A DNA stretch of 64,000 bases from Jacaranda mimosifolia (lineage: Eukaryota; Streptophyta; Magnoliopsida; Lamiales; Bignoniaceae): NCBI GenBank assembly GCA_018894105.1, contig CM032122.1, forward strand, positions 21,549,674 through 21,613,673, given 5' to 3'. Made by a program: the position numbers and the translations under genes. The notes under the pieces were generated by a model, which worked only from the letters and a program-made list of their open reading frames with translations, had not been told where the DNA came from and ran no database searches. Position 1 is the first letter of the stretch. Each line of letters begins with the position of its first letter. Below, piece by piece: positions 23,690-35,475 of the stretch.

Positions 23690-24930
23690 ATTATTAATTA
23701 AGAGAGTAAAAATATAAAGGTATTAATTACATAAATGACAAATGCCTATTATCAAACTATTTATAATAATATACTATATAGCCAAATAAAGTTGATTTGT
23801 TCACAAATCCTTCATAAATAAGTTGATCTAATAGTATTTGATTTCATGGAGTTAGGCTTAGCCCGCCATAGTATAATCAATGCCATGCTTGGGCTTTTGG
23901 GGTCTTCATATAACTTTTGGGCTTGTAGGGATCTAACTAGGTTGTCAATGGATCGGATTTTGATTCGAATTCGATTCGAATTTTAGAATTTTTATTCGAT
24001 TAAAATATTCAATGGATCAGATTTGATTATAAAAATTCGTAATTCGAAATAAGTGGATCGAATTTGAAATTAAGCAATCCAATCTATTAAATATTCGAAT
24101 CCGAACTTTAATAATTTTTTATCAAATTAATACTCTTATACATAATATTAATAAAAATTTTAAAATAAAATCTATATATTATATTGACTTGATATCTGTA
24201 TTAATGTCTATATCATGTTACTAATATTTAGTCTTTAGTCTCAAAAATAGGAGAGATACTAATAAAATGTCAAATATAATAATGTATAATAGTTCATATC
24301 TACATTAATATAATGTGAAATAGGGGTTTAGTATTCAAATATTTAACTTTTGGACTAATATATAATAAAAATTTGTTAAAAATTCAAATATAATGTAAAT
24401 TTACTTTATAAATACAATATTTTTATATAATCCAAAAGGGGAAAAATATTAAATTAGGTCAAATTACTTTATTGAATTTTGGATATCCACCAGATTCGGA
24501 TATAGTATTGACTAACAAAGATCCTATCGGATATCGGATTGTATTCGAATATGAATTTTGATAATCAAATTTGAATTCAAATATAGTTGATTCGATCCAA
24601 ACCGACCTATTGACAGGCCTAGATTTAAGCGCACATGTGAAACAGACCCACATAACGTCTTCAAAGACTTTTCGACTTAATGATAATCATATATCGACTT
24701 TGTCAAAATCCGACATGCATTATTTTACTTAACTTTCTATATCTCTCAAAAAATTGACACGTGTATAAATAATTTTTCGAAAATAATCTTAATTTTCAGA
24801 TGTTTTTTTTATTCTTAATTAAAGTCAATATACAATTAAAAATACATATGCCAAAAGCACCCAAAAAAGGAAGGGGAAAAAAAAAAAAAAAGAGTCAATT
24901 CATAAACTTTAGTAAGTGCCAAATTCACCC
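23690..24930. repeat. Duplicated segment, copy 1 (interrupted by a hAT-type element)
   Basis: With the hAT element (23938-24621) set aside, this segment is co-linear with 25290-25800. Shared stretches include CTTAGCCCG(C/T)CATA, GTGTCATGCTTGGG-type text, ACTTTTGGGCTT, CTTAATGATAAT-ATAT-GACTTTG and TTAAAGTCAATATA. Looser similarity recurs at 50325-50600, so this is probably a dispersed family rather than a single tandem event. Confidence 0.65.
23938..24621. mobile_element. Non-autonomous hAT-type element
   Basis: Starts TAGGTTGTCAATGGATCGG and ends with the inverted match CCGACCTATTGACAGGCCTA. The flanks are GATCTAAC (23930-23937) and GATTTAAG (24622-24629), an 8-bp target duplication with 6 of 8 identities. 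Subterminal regions repeat GATTCGAATTCGATT-like motifs. There is no transposase; the ORF at 24459-24653 spans the right end and is chance. Confidence 0.82.
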
Positions 24931-25159
24931 CGGTTTCACATAAAACAATCCCAAAGCTCTTAAAATTTAGCCACAAGCTGCCACCTTCATTAGCCACGTT
25001 CGCGGCGAAGAACCGCCGCCACCATCACCCATTTCACCATTCCATCCGTGGAAATATGAGTATGCGTGTGCTGTTTTGCGTGACTGAAAACTTACATAAA
25101 TTTTTTTATTCTTGACGATGGACTTTCGCTTAATTACCCACCCCCCCCCCCCCCCCCCC

Positions 25160-25195
<36 letters not shown>

Positions 25196-25289
25196 GTAAA
25201 TAAAAAACTACTAAATTAATGAGAAAGAAATGGGGGTAAAAGATTCTCTTAAGATCCACATCATTTTGAATGGGCACATCCTGACAGTA
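24931..25289. other. Spacer with a C20(AC)n microsatellite
   Basis: A run of 20 C (25141-25160) is followed by about 15 AC units (to 25193). The Gly/Val/Cys-rich minus-strand ORF 24967-25194 is a translation of this simple repeat, not a gene. Confidence 0.7.
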
Positions 25290-25800
25290 ATCCTTTGATA
25301 CTTAAGTTAATAATAAATATAAAAATATTGCTGAGAGGATAAAAATATGAAGGTATAAGACAAGTGATTATTATTAAGTTGTTTATATTAATAGGTCATA
25401 CAGACTAATATGGTTGATGTGTTCACATACCATTCATAAATAAGCTAATCCAATTGTAAGATTTGATTCCTTAAATTTAGACTTAGCCCGTCATAATATA
25501 ATTAGTGTCATGCTTAGGCCTTTGAGGTCATATTATGACTTTTGGGCTTATTCCAAACCACGTTTTCAAAACTTTCTCGATTTAATGATAATTATATTGA
25601 CTTTGCTAGGGTTCGAGATACATAGCTTTACTTAAATTTTTATACCCTTGAAATTTGACAAATTTATAAATGATTTTTCTAAAATAATGTTATTGTAAGA
25701 TGTCATATTTATCCTTCATTAAAGTCAATATAAAAAAAAACACTAAAAGCCAAAAAAGTAACAAGAAAGGATTTAAATCATAAAATTTTAGTAACCGCCC
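25290..25800. repeat. Duplicated segment, copy 2
   Basis: Co-linear with 23690-24930 without the hAT element. Ends in a run of 18 C (25798-25815). No gene. Confidence 0.65.
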
Positions 25801-25815
25801 CCCCCCCCCCCCCCC

Positions 25816-26138
25816 GGCACACAATATTTTTTAAGTTTTGTAGTAGTTTCTAGTGTTTATATATGTATATATATATATATTTAAAATTTTAGTAATATTT
25901 TTTTATTAATTCTTCATCTATTTAAATGTTAGAAAGTCTACCAACAAATTATTAGGCCCATTTATAATCAAAAAACTTTCAATTAAGTTAGGCCCATTAG
26001 GACATTTCTATTTTACTTGTTAAATACATATTTATACGGATCTAGATAAAGAAAACATTTATGCCTTTATATGAACTTATAAAAAAATTTAAAGCTCTCT
26101 TGATTGACTTCGATGAGATTGAGATTAAGAGATAAAGG
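25816..26138. other. AT-rich spacer
   Basis: No gene or repeat family recognised. It ends at the AGG target site of CACTA-B. Confidence 0.45.
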
Positions 26139-27357
26139 CACTACCAAAAAAATAGCTTTTTGTCATGATTTTTTTTTACTACGCCTAAAAAGTTGTTCTA
26201 TTGCTACAAAAATGACTTCCTAGCAAAAAAAAGACTAAAATGACATAGTTTTAGTTTTTTACTACGCCCAAATAGTGTAATAAAAATTATTTATTTGCTA
26301 CACTATGAAATTCGTAGTAAAAATTGATTTTTTATAGTGAAAAATTTGGCTCCAAATTAATATGTTCTAGCCACTTTCCACCATCAAATTTTACTTTTGT
26401 TTTTTTTTTTTTGGGGGGGGGGGGGATTTAAGCACAAATATTTCTTCTTCTTTTTATTCCACAATTTCTCTTTTTTCTCCATTAAACTCACAATTATATT
26501 ATACAAAATAAGCATTTATGTTAAAAAATATATGCAAAAATTATTATTTAATTCTTTTTCTTTTTTGGTTTTCTCCTCTTTTCTTTTTTCCCTTTCTTTC
26601 TTCCCTCTTCTTTCTATTTTCAATCCCTCTCTTTTCCCCTTTCGTTTTCCTGTTCTTTCTCAGATACACTTCTTACCTCTCTTCTACCCTTCTGTGCAAA
26701 CTCCACACACGCTGCCACCACCCAGTCTCTCACACACACACGCCACCACCACCTCATAGATAGTTTTTGTTGCAGTTTGGGATCATTTTTGCCACTGATT
26801 ATTTTGGCTTGTTTGGAGAATCGAAGGTGAGCATTTTGAAAACTCTACCTTTATTTACTCAATTTTGCTGGAACACCAATTTGAACTTAAGCCTTTTGTG
26901 AGGCGGCTTTCTTCATTTCTACTGAACTGATATCTCAATTTTTTGTTACCAAAGAATTCGAACCTCGTTCTGTGTGGTCCGACCACTTACTGCCTTTTGT
27001 TTTGAAATTAATTGGAGCCAAATGGGTTTCATTTTGGCCATAAGGACTCGATAGTGGACATAAAATTACTGGGCCATTTTTTTGCTGGGCCGAATCTCGC
27101 TGCAGTGAAAATTTATCTTGGGCTTTTACATCCTTTTAATTTCATGCAACTTTCATCTCCATTTGGGGAGAATTAGAATTAAATATATTTTGTATAATTA
27201 CTTTTTGGTTATGTTGTAAGGGAAGTAAGTACTTCCTTATTTATGTGTTTGCGTAAAACTCTAGACTTGTAACCCTCTACTTTGTTTGCTAATATATCCT
27301 GAACCTATTCCAAGTTAAAAAAAAAAAAAACTATTAAAAAATCCATTATGCTTATTC

Positions 27358-27490
27358 AGATTGTCTTTATGTTCTAATTATCTTTAAGGTTATGCAACCG
27401 TGTTCTAATTGTCTTTATGAAACTATGTCTTTATGCTTTCTCGTCATATGTTCTAATTGTCTTTATGCTTATGCACCTATGTTTTCATTG
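27358..27490. repeat. Short degenerate tandem repeat inside CACTA-B
   Basis: The phrase TTCTAATTGTCTTTATG, with small changes, occurs about three times together with TATGC-ACC spacers. Confidence 0.5.
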
Positions 27491-27825
27491 ATTGATTTAC
27501 TATTCTAGTATTTTGTAGGTTGCAGGACTTCTATCATTGACACTTCATTTATCTTTACATCTAGTGTGTAAAAGAATATCTTGTTGGTTATCTATGTGAG
27601 TTTGGGTTGTGCAATTTGAAGGTAAGTATATTATTGGAAGTATTTATAGCCCTGCTTTCGCTACCTTTGAGAAATAAAATAGCTTTTATTTATCTACTAA
27701 TCATATACTAGGTCTTTGTCAATGTTAGCCATCTCTGAGCTTTAAATTATGTTTAACGAAGTGTGAAATTGAAGTCAACAAATCATAAACCGTTATGTAG
27801 ATGTTCCAACAGGTTTTGTGCAGTT

Positions 27826-29215
27826 TGGTTGTCAATGTTCCAGCTGTTTCAAATAGCAACTAGTAGTTGTGCAAACGATTGAAAAGGCCCTTGAGGAACG
27901 AGAAACAAACCGAAGCTCATGGAAGCAACAGGTTAACAAAAATATTATTGATAAGTATATCTTTTCTTTTTCTGGACATACAAATCCACATCTTATGAAT
28001 GTATCCACATACTTTTGAGTAAGACCTTCCACCAGATGTATTCCTGCCACATCTCAAAGCACCTACTTTAATTAATAATAATTGGTGAATTTCTTTGAAT
28101 TGATATTTTATTAGCCATTTCTTCTTGGAATTTTAAATTTCTCCCCCTTTAAAATTTAAAATTTCATAAAATATCTATTTTATTCTAAAAATTAAGAAAA
28201 TGAGATGGATTGGTCATAAGAAGTTGGAGAATAAAATAATGCAAAGTATGTCAAGTTGAACTTAATTTCAATTAATTTCAGTTGGCCTCCAAGAAAAGGA
28301 ACTCTAGATAGTCCAGAAAGTAAAAGAATAGGATTGTAGAACTGACATTGTGAAATATGTTGATCCACTAGTTGTGGCTTTAACACACAACTTGCTACTC
28401 CTAATAATTACTTTTACTTAGAATGATACAACGGTGTGTGTGGCGCAATATGAGGCCATACAATTTGGTACTTTATGAAGTATGATTCTTTTTTTATATC
28501 TATTTCATATTGAACTGTCTATTGGATTAAGTTGCAAAATGATGAGAAAATGCATGTGGAACTTGTACCCTAAAATGGCTACCTATTGACTTGTTTATTC
28601 TTGTTGATTTTTGATCTATATATTTTTTTTTTTGCATATTTGTGGCATCAACACCGATTTTACTGGAACAAGGTCTTATAAAATCCTTGGTTCTTGATTT
28701 TCATTCTTCAATTAATTTTATCTTTTAACTATATATTCTGAAAAACATTCGCTTTTGGGTTTGTACTTTGTTTATTTTCTCAACAACTTTTATACTTTTT
28801 GGTTTAATCTGCATGTTTATTTTCTCATAATATTGATTCTAATACAATGACGTTCATTTAGGTTGGGACTTGTGTGCACATATTCTGTCATGAAATACCC
28901 AAAAAAATTGTGGCACATAGCATTGTTGTTGATATGATATTTGCAGAACAAGGAGAATATCCTACATATATGAAGATTTATGTAGAAAAGGCTTTGATAC
29001 CAACTGCTAAATTACTTGTCCCTCATGATGGTTTAAAGATCGTTGGAGAAGTTGTTCACAAATGCATTGCTTGGGAATTGGCTAATGTACTGATGATATT
29101 TTTACTTAATTCTCTTTTTCTATCTCATGATTTAATATATGTCTAGGAGAAATATTGATTTCATCCATTCATTATTTACTTGGTTTTATTGCAGGTCATG
29201 GAGATGCAAAGATGA
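27826..29215 (+). pseudogene. CACTA-B accessory gene, 3' part (DUF8039-like domain)
   Basis: The best exon is 28862-29086: 75 codons, phase 0, between a TTTAG acceptor and a GTACTG donor. It starts VGTCVHIFCHEIPK and ends KIVGEVVHKCIAWELAN. The final exon 29195-29215 follows a TTGCAG acceptor and ends in TGA. The pattern (VG..V......IVAHS.VV, ALIPTAKLL.P, and a closing IVGEVV...IAWE) resembles the DUF8039 domain found after the Transposase_24 region in plant CACTA accessory proteins. An upstream exon near 27868-27933 may encode a charged helix (TIEKALEERETNRSSWKQQ) and ends at a CAG/GTTAAC donor. The tail of the gene lies about 875 bp from the terminus, like the Ptta-like genes of CACTA-A and CACTA-C. 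The 5' exons were not found. Family assignment is by eye. Confidence 0.45.
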
Positions 29216-30090
29216 AAAATTTGAAGATATGACCATATTTGACAAATAGTTGGACATCTAGTTTTTTTTGTTAATGATGATATACTTTCCTTTGAATTTT
29301 TGTCAATGATGATGTATTTCCTTTGAGCGCTTCCAAACTTTGTTATTAGTACTTATTGACCTAGTAATATTATGAATTTGTGGAACAATGTATTTAATGC
29401 TTAGCAATTATGTATTAGGAATTTGGTTAATATGATATTTATTTTTGTTTCAATGAAAATTTTATTATACTTACGATTTCTACATTTTTATTAGTTGATT
29501 GTTCTTATTGTTGATTTTTAGTGTTGTTATTAAACATTGATGAATATTTTTAATGGAAGGAAAAATTATATATGATCATTTTTAGTTTTGTTTCAAAATT
29601 TTATTATGCTTATGATTTTTATATTTTGATTAGTTAGCTGTAGTTATTATTGATTTTAGGTGTTCTTATTGAAATCTTTATAGAGCTTTTAAATGCCAGG
29701 AGAAATAATAAATAATAATTATAATAATATTATAAATAAGTAAAATATATTAAAGGTTTTTGCTAAGCCAAGACAATTGTAACAAATGAACTTTGAACTA
29801 ATTTTGAATTATTTGCTATGGGAGTTAGCTGTAATAAAAGCATATTTCTCTATGATCATCGAGTTGTACCTGGTTTTTTCAACACTCATTTGTTACAAAA
29901 AACATATCGTAACAAAATATGAAAAATCCGTAGCAAATAACATTTGCTACAAGTTATTTATGTAGCAAAGTATTGGTCGTGGCTGTAATCTCTACAGGAC
30001 AAAATTTGTAGCAAAAAACCTTTTGCTGTAGATTTTAGCCTATTGCTACACAATTTGAAGCATAATTAAAGACCTTTTTTTGTTGTAGTG
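29216..30090. repeat. CACTA-B right subterminal region
   Basis: AT-rich. From 29760 it carries repeated GTAGCAAA/TTTGCTAC words in both orientations, then the terminal inverted repeat. Confidence 0.75.
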
Positions 30091-30219
30091 AGGTGCTGAA
30101 TATTTTAAGGAAAAAAAGAGTTTTTTTGGATATTTCTTTCTCTTCAACATGTATTTATCTCTTTTCTTTACTTAGAATAATATATATTATTATTTTCAAT
30201 ATATTTTTGGTGTTTTTTA

Positions 30220-30480
30220 TATTAGATGTGACAATTTTCAACACAACACGATAATACGATGCGATGGACATGATACTACTGGGTTGGGGTTGGGGGTTAA
30301 TGGGTTGGGTTGATATCGGGTCGACTCGATAAGCAACACGAAAATTATAGTTTGGGTCAAGGGTTTCAGGTCAACCAATCAATATGATAACTTTACTATA
30401 TAACCCACCAATTCTATACAGCCCACATGTATACTTTTTATGAATTAATAATATGCATATTTTTTATGAATTAATATTTT
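30220..30480. mobile_element. Truncated hAT-type element end
   Basis: TAGATGTGACAATTTTC followed by AACACAACACGATAATACG resembles the end of the element at 32691 read on the minus strand (GGTGGCAATTTTCGACACGACACGA). GGGTTGGG-type text rich in G and T follows. No matching second end or target duplication is seen, so this is a one-ended fragment. Confidence 0.5.
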
Positions 30481-30590
30481 GTAAACTTATTCTTCAATTG
30501 GAAGAAGAGAATAGTAATAAAGAGATGTGGCTGAAATTAAAAGTTGGAATATGCTATGCTTTTGCACTTTTAGTTAATGACTTGATATTA

Positions 30591-31030
30591 CATTACAAGA
30601 AAACAACCTTTGATCAACTAAGAAATCCATCACAAATTTAAAGAAATATGTCACAAAATATAATTCTATGATGGATTTTATTCCATCACAAATCCATTGG
30701 TATATGTCTCATCACTGATTTCTATTATGAGAACAAAGTGCATCACAAGATTAATATTGTGTTGGAATTTTCATTACAGATTAAAAGAATAACATTCCAC
30801 CACAGAAACATGTTTAGAATTATGAAATCTATGACGCATTATTCTTTGAAATTTACATAACTGAGTTGGTCACTAAATTAAAAAATAAACTTTTATCTGA
30901 AACAAACTTAATAAAAAATTCATCACTGAATTTGTCATTGAACTAACAAAAGGTAGTTTCTTATTCGTGACATCTTTAAACAAAATTATGTCACAATGCA
31001 ATGCAAGTTCCATTACAAATTACAAAAAAT
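30591..31030. repeat. CACTA-C subterminal repeats
   Basis: Repeated CATCACAAA, TGTCACAA and CATTACA(A/G) words follow the terminus, a family distinct from those of CACTA-A and CACTA-B. An (AAT)n tract lies at 31028-31050. Confidence 0.65.
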
Positions 31031-31524
31031 AATAATAATAATAATAATAAAATTTAAAAAATATGGCCTCATACCTTATTAATACATAAATGCAAGTTAA
31101 ATCATATCCACAAAAATATTAAAGAACAAATAACATCAACTACAAAATATGATGAGAAAGCAAAGTTCATTTAGCAAAAAGATTGTCACAAAAAAGAAAC
31201 CAATCTACAATATCTAAAAGTCAAAATCCTCAACTAACAATCTATAATATCCAATATCATAGTATCCAAGTGAATTTGTTTGACGAAAGATAGTCATGAA
31301 AAGGGATTTCCAACTAATCTTAATTATCCTTCTATCTTTCCCCGCCTATAGAGCTATGTGGCTCATTGTTTTCTAAATCATTGTATTTTCCAAATTCGAA
31401 ATCTCACCTTCTAAAAAAAAAATCACGAATACCAACTTGAACTAGGTTTCAAATTTCCTATTTTGCTGCAACCAGTTCTGCCTGAGTTGATGGTAAAATT
31501 TGATCGAGATGTGGCAAAATCAAA

Positions 31525-31860
31525 CTAAACATCTTGTACTTGTTGGCATAGTTCTTTTTCCCTTTGTATATCATCCTCCAAATGCTTAGTTGCATCCTCA
31601 ACCATCTTTTTAGCCTCTTCTGCTTCTTTTTTCCAATCATCACTTGCCAAATTTATGTTCTTGTGACTGAATATTCCCCTGTGTCTTTGTGCCAAAAATG
31701 GAGGCCCAAGAATTTCACTAGCATGTTGGCAAATGCCAAAACCATATACTCGATCCTTTGATGGTTTACCTACTGCCTTGATCCATTTGTCAATTTCATG
31801 CCTTGAATGTTTTGATAAATCCCAATCATATTGTCCAATTATATCTTCATTACACACTTC
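31525..31860 (-). pseudogene. Ptta/En/Spm-like protein, C-terminal exon of CACTA-C
   Basis: On the minus strand an acceptor (ttgttttttag) precedes this exon, which stays open for 110 codons. Its first half reads DKWIKAVGKPSKDRVYGFG, a close match to the WxxxVGGxxKGRVYGxG signature shared with the CACTA-A gene. A Lys/Glu-rich, probably coiled-coil tail follows (EAEEAKKMVEDATKHLEDD). The stop is about 930 bp from the element end. The upstream exon is not visible, and a hAT-type element sits in the intron at 31897. It is the best preserved of the accessory-gene remnants here. Confidence 0.65.
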
Positions 31861-31896
31861 CTAAAAAAACAATAAAATGAGCAGAATGAGTGCATA

Positions 31897-32691
31897 TAGG
31901 TGGCAATCGTATTGTGTTGGGTTGTTTTGTGTCAGGTTGAGGGGGGGATATCACAAAATTTTGCTCAATTCGAACCCAACTCAATAAGCACTCAACCCAA
32001 TAAGCCTCAACCCGAACCCAAACCTGAAAGTTTTCATATCAACCTGACCCAACCTATTTCAGCATATGATTAGTTGTTGTTAATAATTCATCTAAAAAAC
32101 CTACACATTTTATGTTCAACTAGAATCTTAATAAAATAAACAATTTATACCATGATTTTAAGAAAAGTCAAGTTATGCAAAAAAATTTAAAAGAGTCAAT
32201 ATTATACTCTAGCAGCCCAACTTTTATACCATAAAGCAATTTGATGATTGGACTTCATTTAATTTCCTCTACAACATCAATAATATACAAATTTTCATGT
32301 TAAACCAAAAGTTTTGCACAACTTAATTTTAACAATAATGAAGTCGAATTCCAACAAAAAAGTATAATTCATCCCATTCAATGATTAATAATCATCCCAA
32401 CATCACCAAATAGTCAAGATTTACAAAGTAAATAATAATAATTAATTTTTACAAATTAATCTAGAGCTAAATTGTTCAAAAATAACAAGTGATTACTTAA
32501 AAATGCAAAAAAATATAGTTTTATTATCGTGTTATGGGGTTGTTATCGTGTAACCTGAAACCCAACTTGAACCAACCCATAATTTTCGTGTTGTTTATCG
32601 GGTTGACCCAATATTGACCCAACCTAATAACCTCCAACCCAAACCCAATAATATCGTATCGGTTCGTGTCGTGTCGAAAATTGCCACCCTT
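31897..32691. mobile_element. Non-autonomous hAT-type element
   Basis: The ends are TAGGTGGCAA and, inverted, AGGGTGGCAA. The flanking 8-bp repeats are AGTGCATA (31889-31896) and AGTGCACA (32692-32699), 7 of 8 identical. Both inner ends carry GGGTTG/CAACCC-rich text and the right end the GACACGACACGA motif. It has no transposase. It lies in what would be an intron of the CACTA-C Ptta-like gene. Confidence 0.8.
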
Positions 32692-32699
32692 AGTGCACA

Positions 32700-33899
32700 T
32701 CAAAGTTAGGAAAAAATTTACATGCATGTCAAAGAAAATAGACCATCCAATCGAATCAGTTTAGAGCACTAAAGTATCTTCTTTTGATGCCAAACAAAGC
32801 AATTAAAGAGTAAAATAACTAATTAAACTCAAAAGCAATCTAACTAACTTAGTGTCTGAACCATCACTTCAAAAGTAATCAAGCTTGGTTTATAAGTATA
32901 AATATTAGATGTAAAAGAAGCAAAAGCCTAATGCATCCCTCTTCATCTCTTCTATGCCGCATCCAACTATGATCACTATTCATGAGTTATGCAAAATGAA
33001 AGTATTTATTAATACAATAAAGAGAATTTGAAAATTAATGGTACACTAATTCATATTAGATTTCAATTAGTTAGAGCTTTCCAGGCTTTGATGGAATCAT
33101 TAAAATTAATGCTTTACATACAGTTTTCTCTCAAATTAAATTTAAGCATCCAGGAGTAAAACCCACAAGCTTATTAAAAACTAATTTAGTGTCCATAGCA
33201 CAACCAAAGAATTCAATCTCTACTATAAATACAATATTTTTATGTACAACATAAAAGCAATGGAATAAAAATGAGGATCCCAAAGTAGAGCCAAACATGA
33301 AGAGAGATGTACAGAAGAAATTAGCAAAATTCTTATATTTGATGCAATAACTAACTAGTCAGCAGAAGTACTAGAACTATAGAATTTACGGTGAACTGAG
33401 TCAATGTCAAGTTTATTAGGAAAAGTAAAAATGCAATCAATCAAAAGTCTTCAAATGTTAAGAACCACTAAAGACCATCACGACTAAAATATTCATAGTG
33501 AATGACTTTAGAGTAACTGTACTCTTGAACGAATTCATGTAGCAAGGCATCACATTAAGCGTTGGATCACTGTCTGAGTAATGCTTCTTGAAAAGAAAGT
33601 TGTCAAGCCATCCGAATTCTGAACTTAGTAGAAATATAAAACAAATAGCACTAAACAATGACGAGAGTAAGATATTAATTTGCATTCAACATGACATATC
33701 TAATTTGGTTGTGTTTAGAATTAATCTTATGAGAATTTTAAAGCAATTAAGTGGTATGTTTGCACTCGCATTTACTAAAAATTAACACTTAAGCTTCTAT
33801 TAATATAAGAGATTTCTGATACTCAAAGTTTATCAAATTTTTCTAAATGAGATAAATCAAAATCAATGTATTTGGATCAAGTGCTTTAATATTATATCT
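32700..33899. other. AT-rich stretch between hAT element and copia-1
   Basis: No exon or repeat family could be recognised. The overlapping ORFs at 33458-33785 on both strands are short and lack signatures. It may be the remains of CACTA-C introns. Confidence 0.4.
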
Positions 33900-33917
33900 A
33901 ACATGTAGCAAATCAAG

Positions 33918-34519
33918 TATTAAGAATTGGGTCGGGTTTTGGATTATTGACCCAATAGACATCCATATTTGAATAATACCCCATCTACATCTATAAGGAA
34001 TAGTAGTTCTTGTTGAATTAGAACTCTTTCTTGTGAAGAGATGTGATAGATAATACACATCTACATCTAGGAGGATAACTCTCCCTTGTGTGGATAGACA
34101 TTATCAAGATCTCCTAGTTGAATTGGACTCTTGGAAGACTCACCTATAAAAATAGTCCATCTTCCTAAGAGTTTATAATACACAACTTGAGTATTCACTC
34201 TTAAAAAACCCTCTAAAATTCGTAGTTATTTTTCTAAATCTTTTCTTGGGGTATCACCAAATAGTCCCAAGGGTTTAAGGTGTGTAAACTTATGGAAGCT
34301 CTAGTAGCAATCCTGTGAGGTGAGAAGAAGAAATCGATAAAAGGTCATTCCAATTTAAAGGACGTGGAGCTTATACATATTCAAGGCTTGTAGACGAGTT
34401 TCGATCTAGGGTGGTATTCATAAATCTTTCGCTGATCAAAAGGTAACACTGGACCAACCTATTTGATTTCATGATTTATATGATTAATTGCAATTATATG
34501 CTTAAATCATAATTTTCCA
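33918..34519 (+). repeat. Copia-1 5' LTR
   Basis: Starts TATTAAGAATTGGGTCGGG and ends TAAATCATAATTTTCCAA. It aligns end to end with 39701-40289, with scattered substitutions. TATAAAAATA at 34145-34154 is its probable TATA box. Confidence 0.88.
34145..34154 (+). promoter_or_regulatory. Copia-1 LTR TATA box
   Basis: TATAAAAATA, matched by TATAAATA at 39918-39925 in the 3' LTR. Confidence 0.5.
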
Positions 34520-34524
34520 AATGG

Positions 34525-34536
34525 TGGTATTAGAGC
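34525..34536 (+). other. Copia-1 primer binding site
   Basis: TGGTATTAGAGC is one base off TGGTATCAGAGC (initiator tRNA-Met) and lies 5 bp after the LTR. Confidence 0.75.
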
Positions 34537-35475
34537 AATAAGGCTCAATCTTGCCTTTTCAGTTGATTGAATGTGTTAAATAGTTTTGATGCTTGAACAT
34601 TGAAATTCACATTAAAAATATGTACATGTACACGTATGTATACGAGTCCTTCACCGCAAGGATTTTGTCTAAGTATGTAATTTCTTTACTAGATTGGACG
34701 GTTGCGTTACTTCTTAAATTACTTAGCCTCGCCCTCGTCTTACCTGTTCTGGAATTAATAACAAATGTGGGATTTTTACTAAACACTCCGGATAAGATAG
34801 AAATCATGTGGCATTCATGAAACTTAATTAATAGAATAATGGAATTAGGCAAACACAACGAACAATTACATGATAAAATCCAATGTCAAAAACGTTTTTC
34901 TATTTGTTTGTCATCTTCAAATCTGTTTAGATTTTGATTTATTTCTGATTAGGCAATTATAATTTATTTGTTATTTGAATTCAAAGCCTAATATAGTAGC
35001 ATGCTAGCAATTTGTTGTGGTTTAACTGAATTCAAATGCATGAGAAGTTTTGTACGATTTTTACAATTTATTATTATTAATGGTTGGATTCATACATTAT
35101 TGATACCATTAATAGTTATGAACTGGGTTGTTATTTTTATATGAAAAATTATGGGTAATTTTTCATGAAAAAGCATGAGAATTTCTTCAGCATGCAATTT
35201 AATTAACGAAATTCTATTTTTTTTATTAGAATTATATTCTCTATGTGATTATGCAATTTGCTTTCAGATTGCGAATGCTCAAATTATTCGTTTATGGACA
35301 TAGAGGTATTTTATTTCTAGATTGATAATTTTATTAAACTATTTATTTTAGTGGGAGATGATTACTAACCTTAATGGTGAAATATTCAATTTTGCCAAAT
35401 TAAAGTGAATAATAAAATTTAGTTAAATCCAAAATAAAATATTAGACCAATACCTAAATAGCTTTTTCTGACTTT

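Larger units (their letters stand above)
26139..30090 (+). mobile_element. CACTA-B: complete CACTA element with 3-bp target duplication
   Basis: The left end reads CACTACCAAAAAAATAGC. The right end, reverse-complemented, reads CACTACAACAAAAAAAGG. The direct 3-bp repeat AGG flanks both sides (26136-26138 and 30091-30093), as CACTA transposition produces. Both ends are rich in the subterminal motif TTGCTAC/GTAGCAAA (left near 26198 and 26294; right many times between 29760 and 30060). At 3952 bp it is short for an autonomous element. Only the end of an accessory gene is visible inside, and no TNP2 transposase, so it is probably non-autonomous. The low-complexity pyrimidine tract 26400-26760 is non-coding. 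Confidence 0.88.
30591..33908. mobile_element. CACTA-C: left part of a third CACTA element
   Basis: The left end CATTACAAGAAAACAACC is one base off the common plant CACTA end CACTACAAGAAAA. The next 400 bp repeat CATCACAAA/TGTCACAA motifs. A Ptta-like gene end lies on the minus strand at 31525-31860. The right end is not found. Plus-strand TNP2-associated remnants at 40420-41474 and 49345-49950 may belong to the same element, split by later insertions, because the text between is mostly younger elements. 32700-33908 holds no recognisable exon. Confidence 0.6.

Noticed and set aside
24967..25194. Minus-strand ORF rich in Cys, Val and Gly
   Set aside because: It is a translation of (AC)n and a C20 run, not a protein.
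26139..26339. A possible 201-bp CACTA MITE ending at TATAGTG (26339)
   Set aside because: The base triplet after 26339 (AAA) does not match AGG before 26139, whereas the end at 30090 does.
26397..26763. Plus-strand ORFs of 120 and 81 codons rich in Phe, Ser and Pro
   Set aside because: Low-complexity pyrimidine tract inside CACTA-B; no domain, no splice context.
33458..33785. Overlapping ORFs on both strands left of copia-1
   Set aside because: I compared them with TNP2, DUF4218 and Ptta patterns and saw no match.
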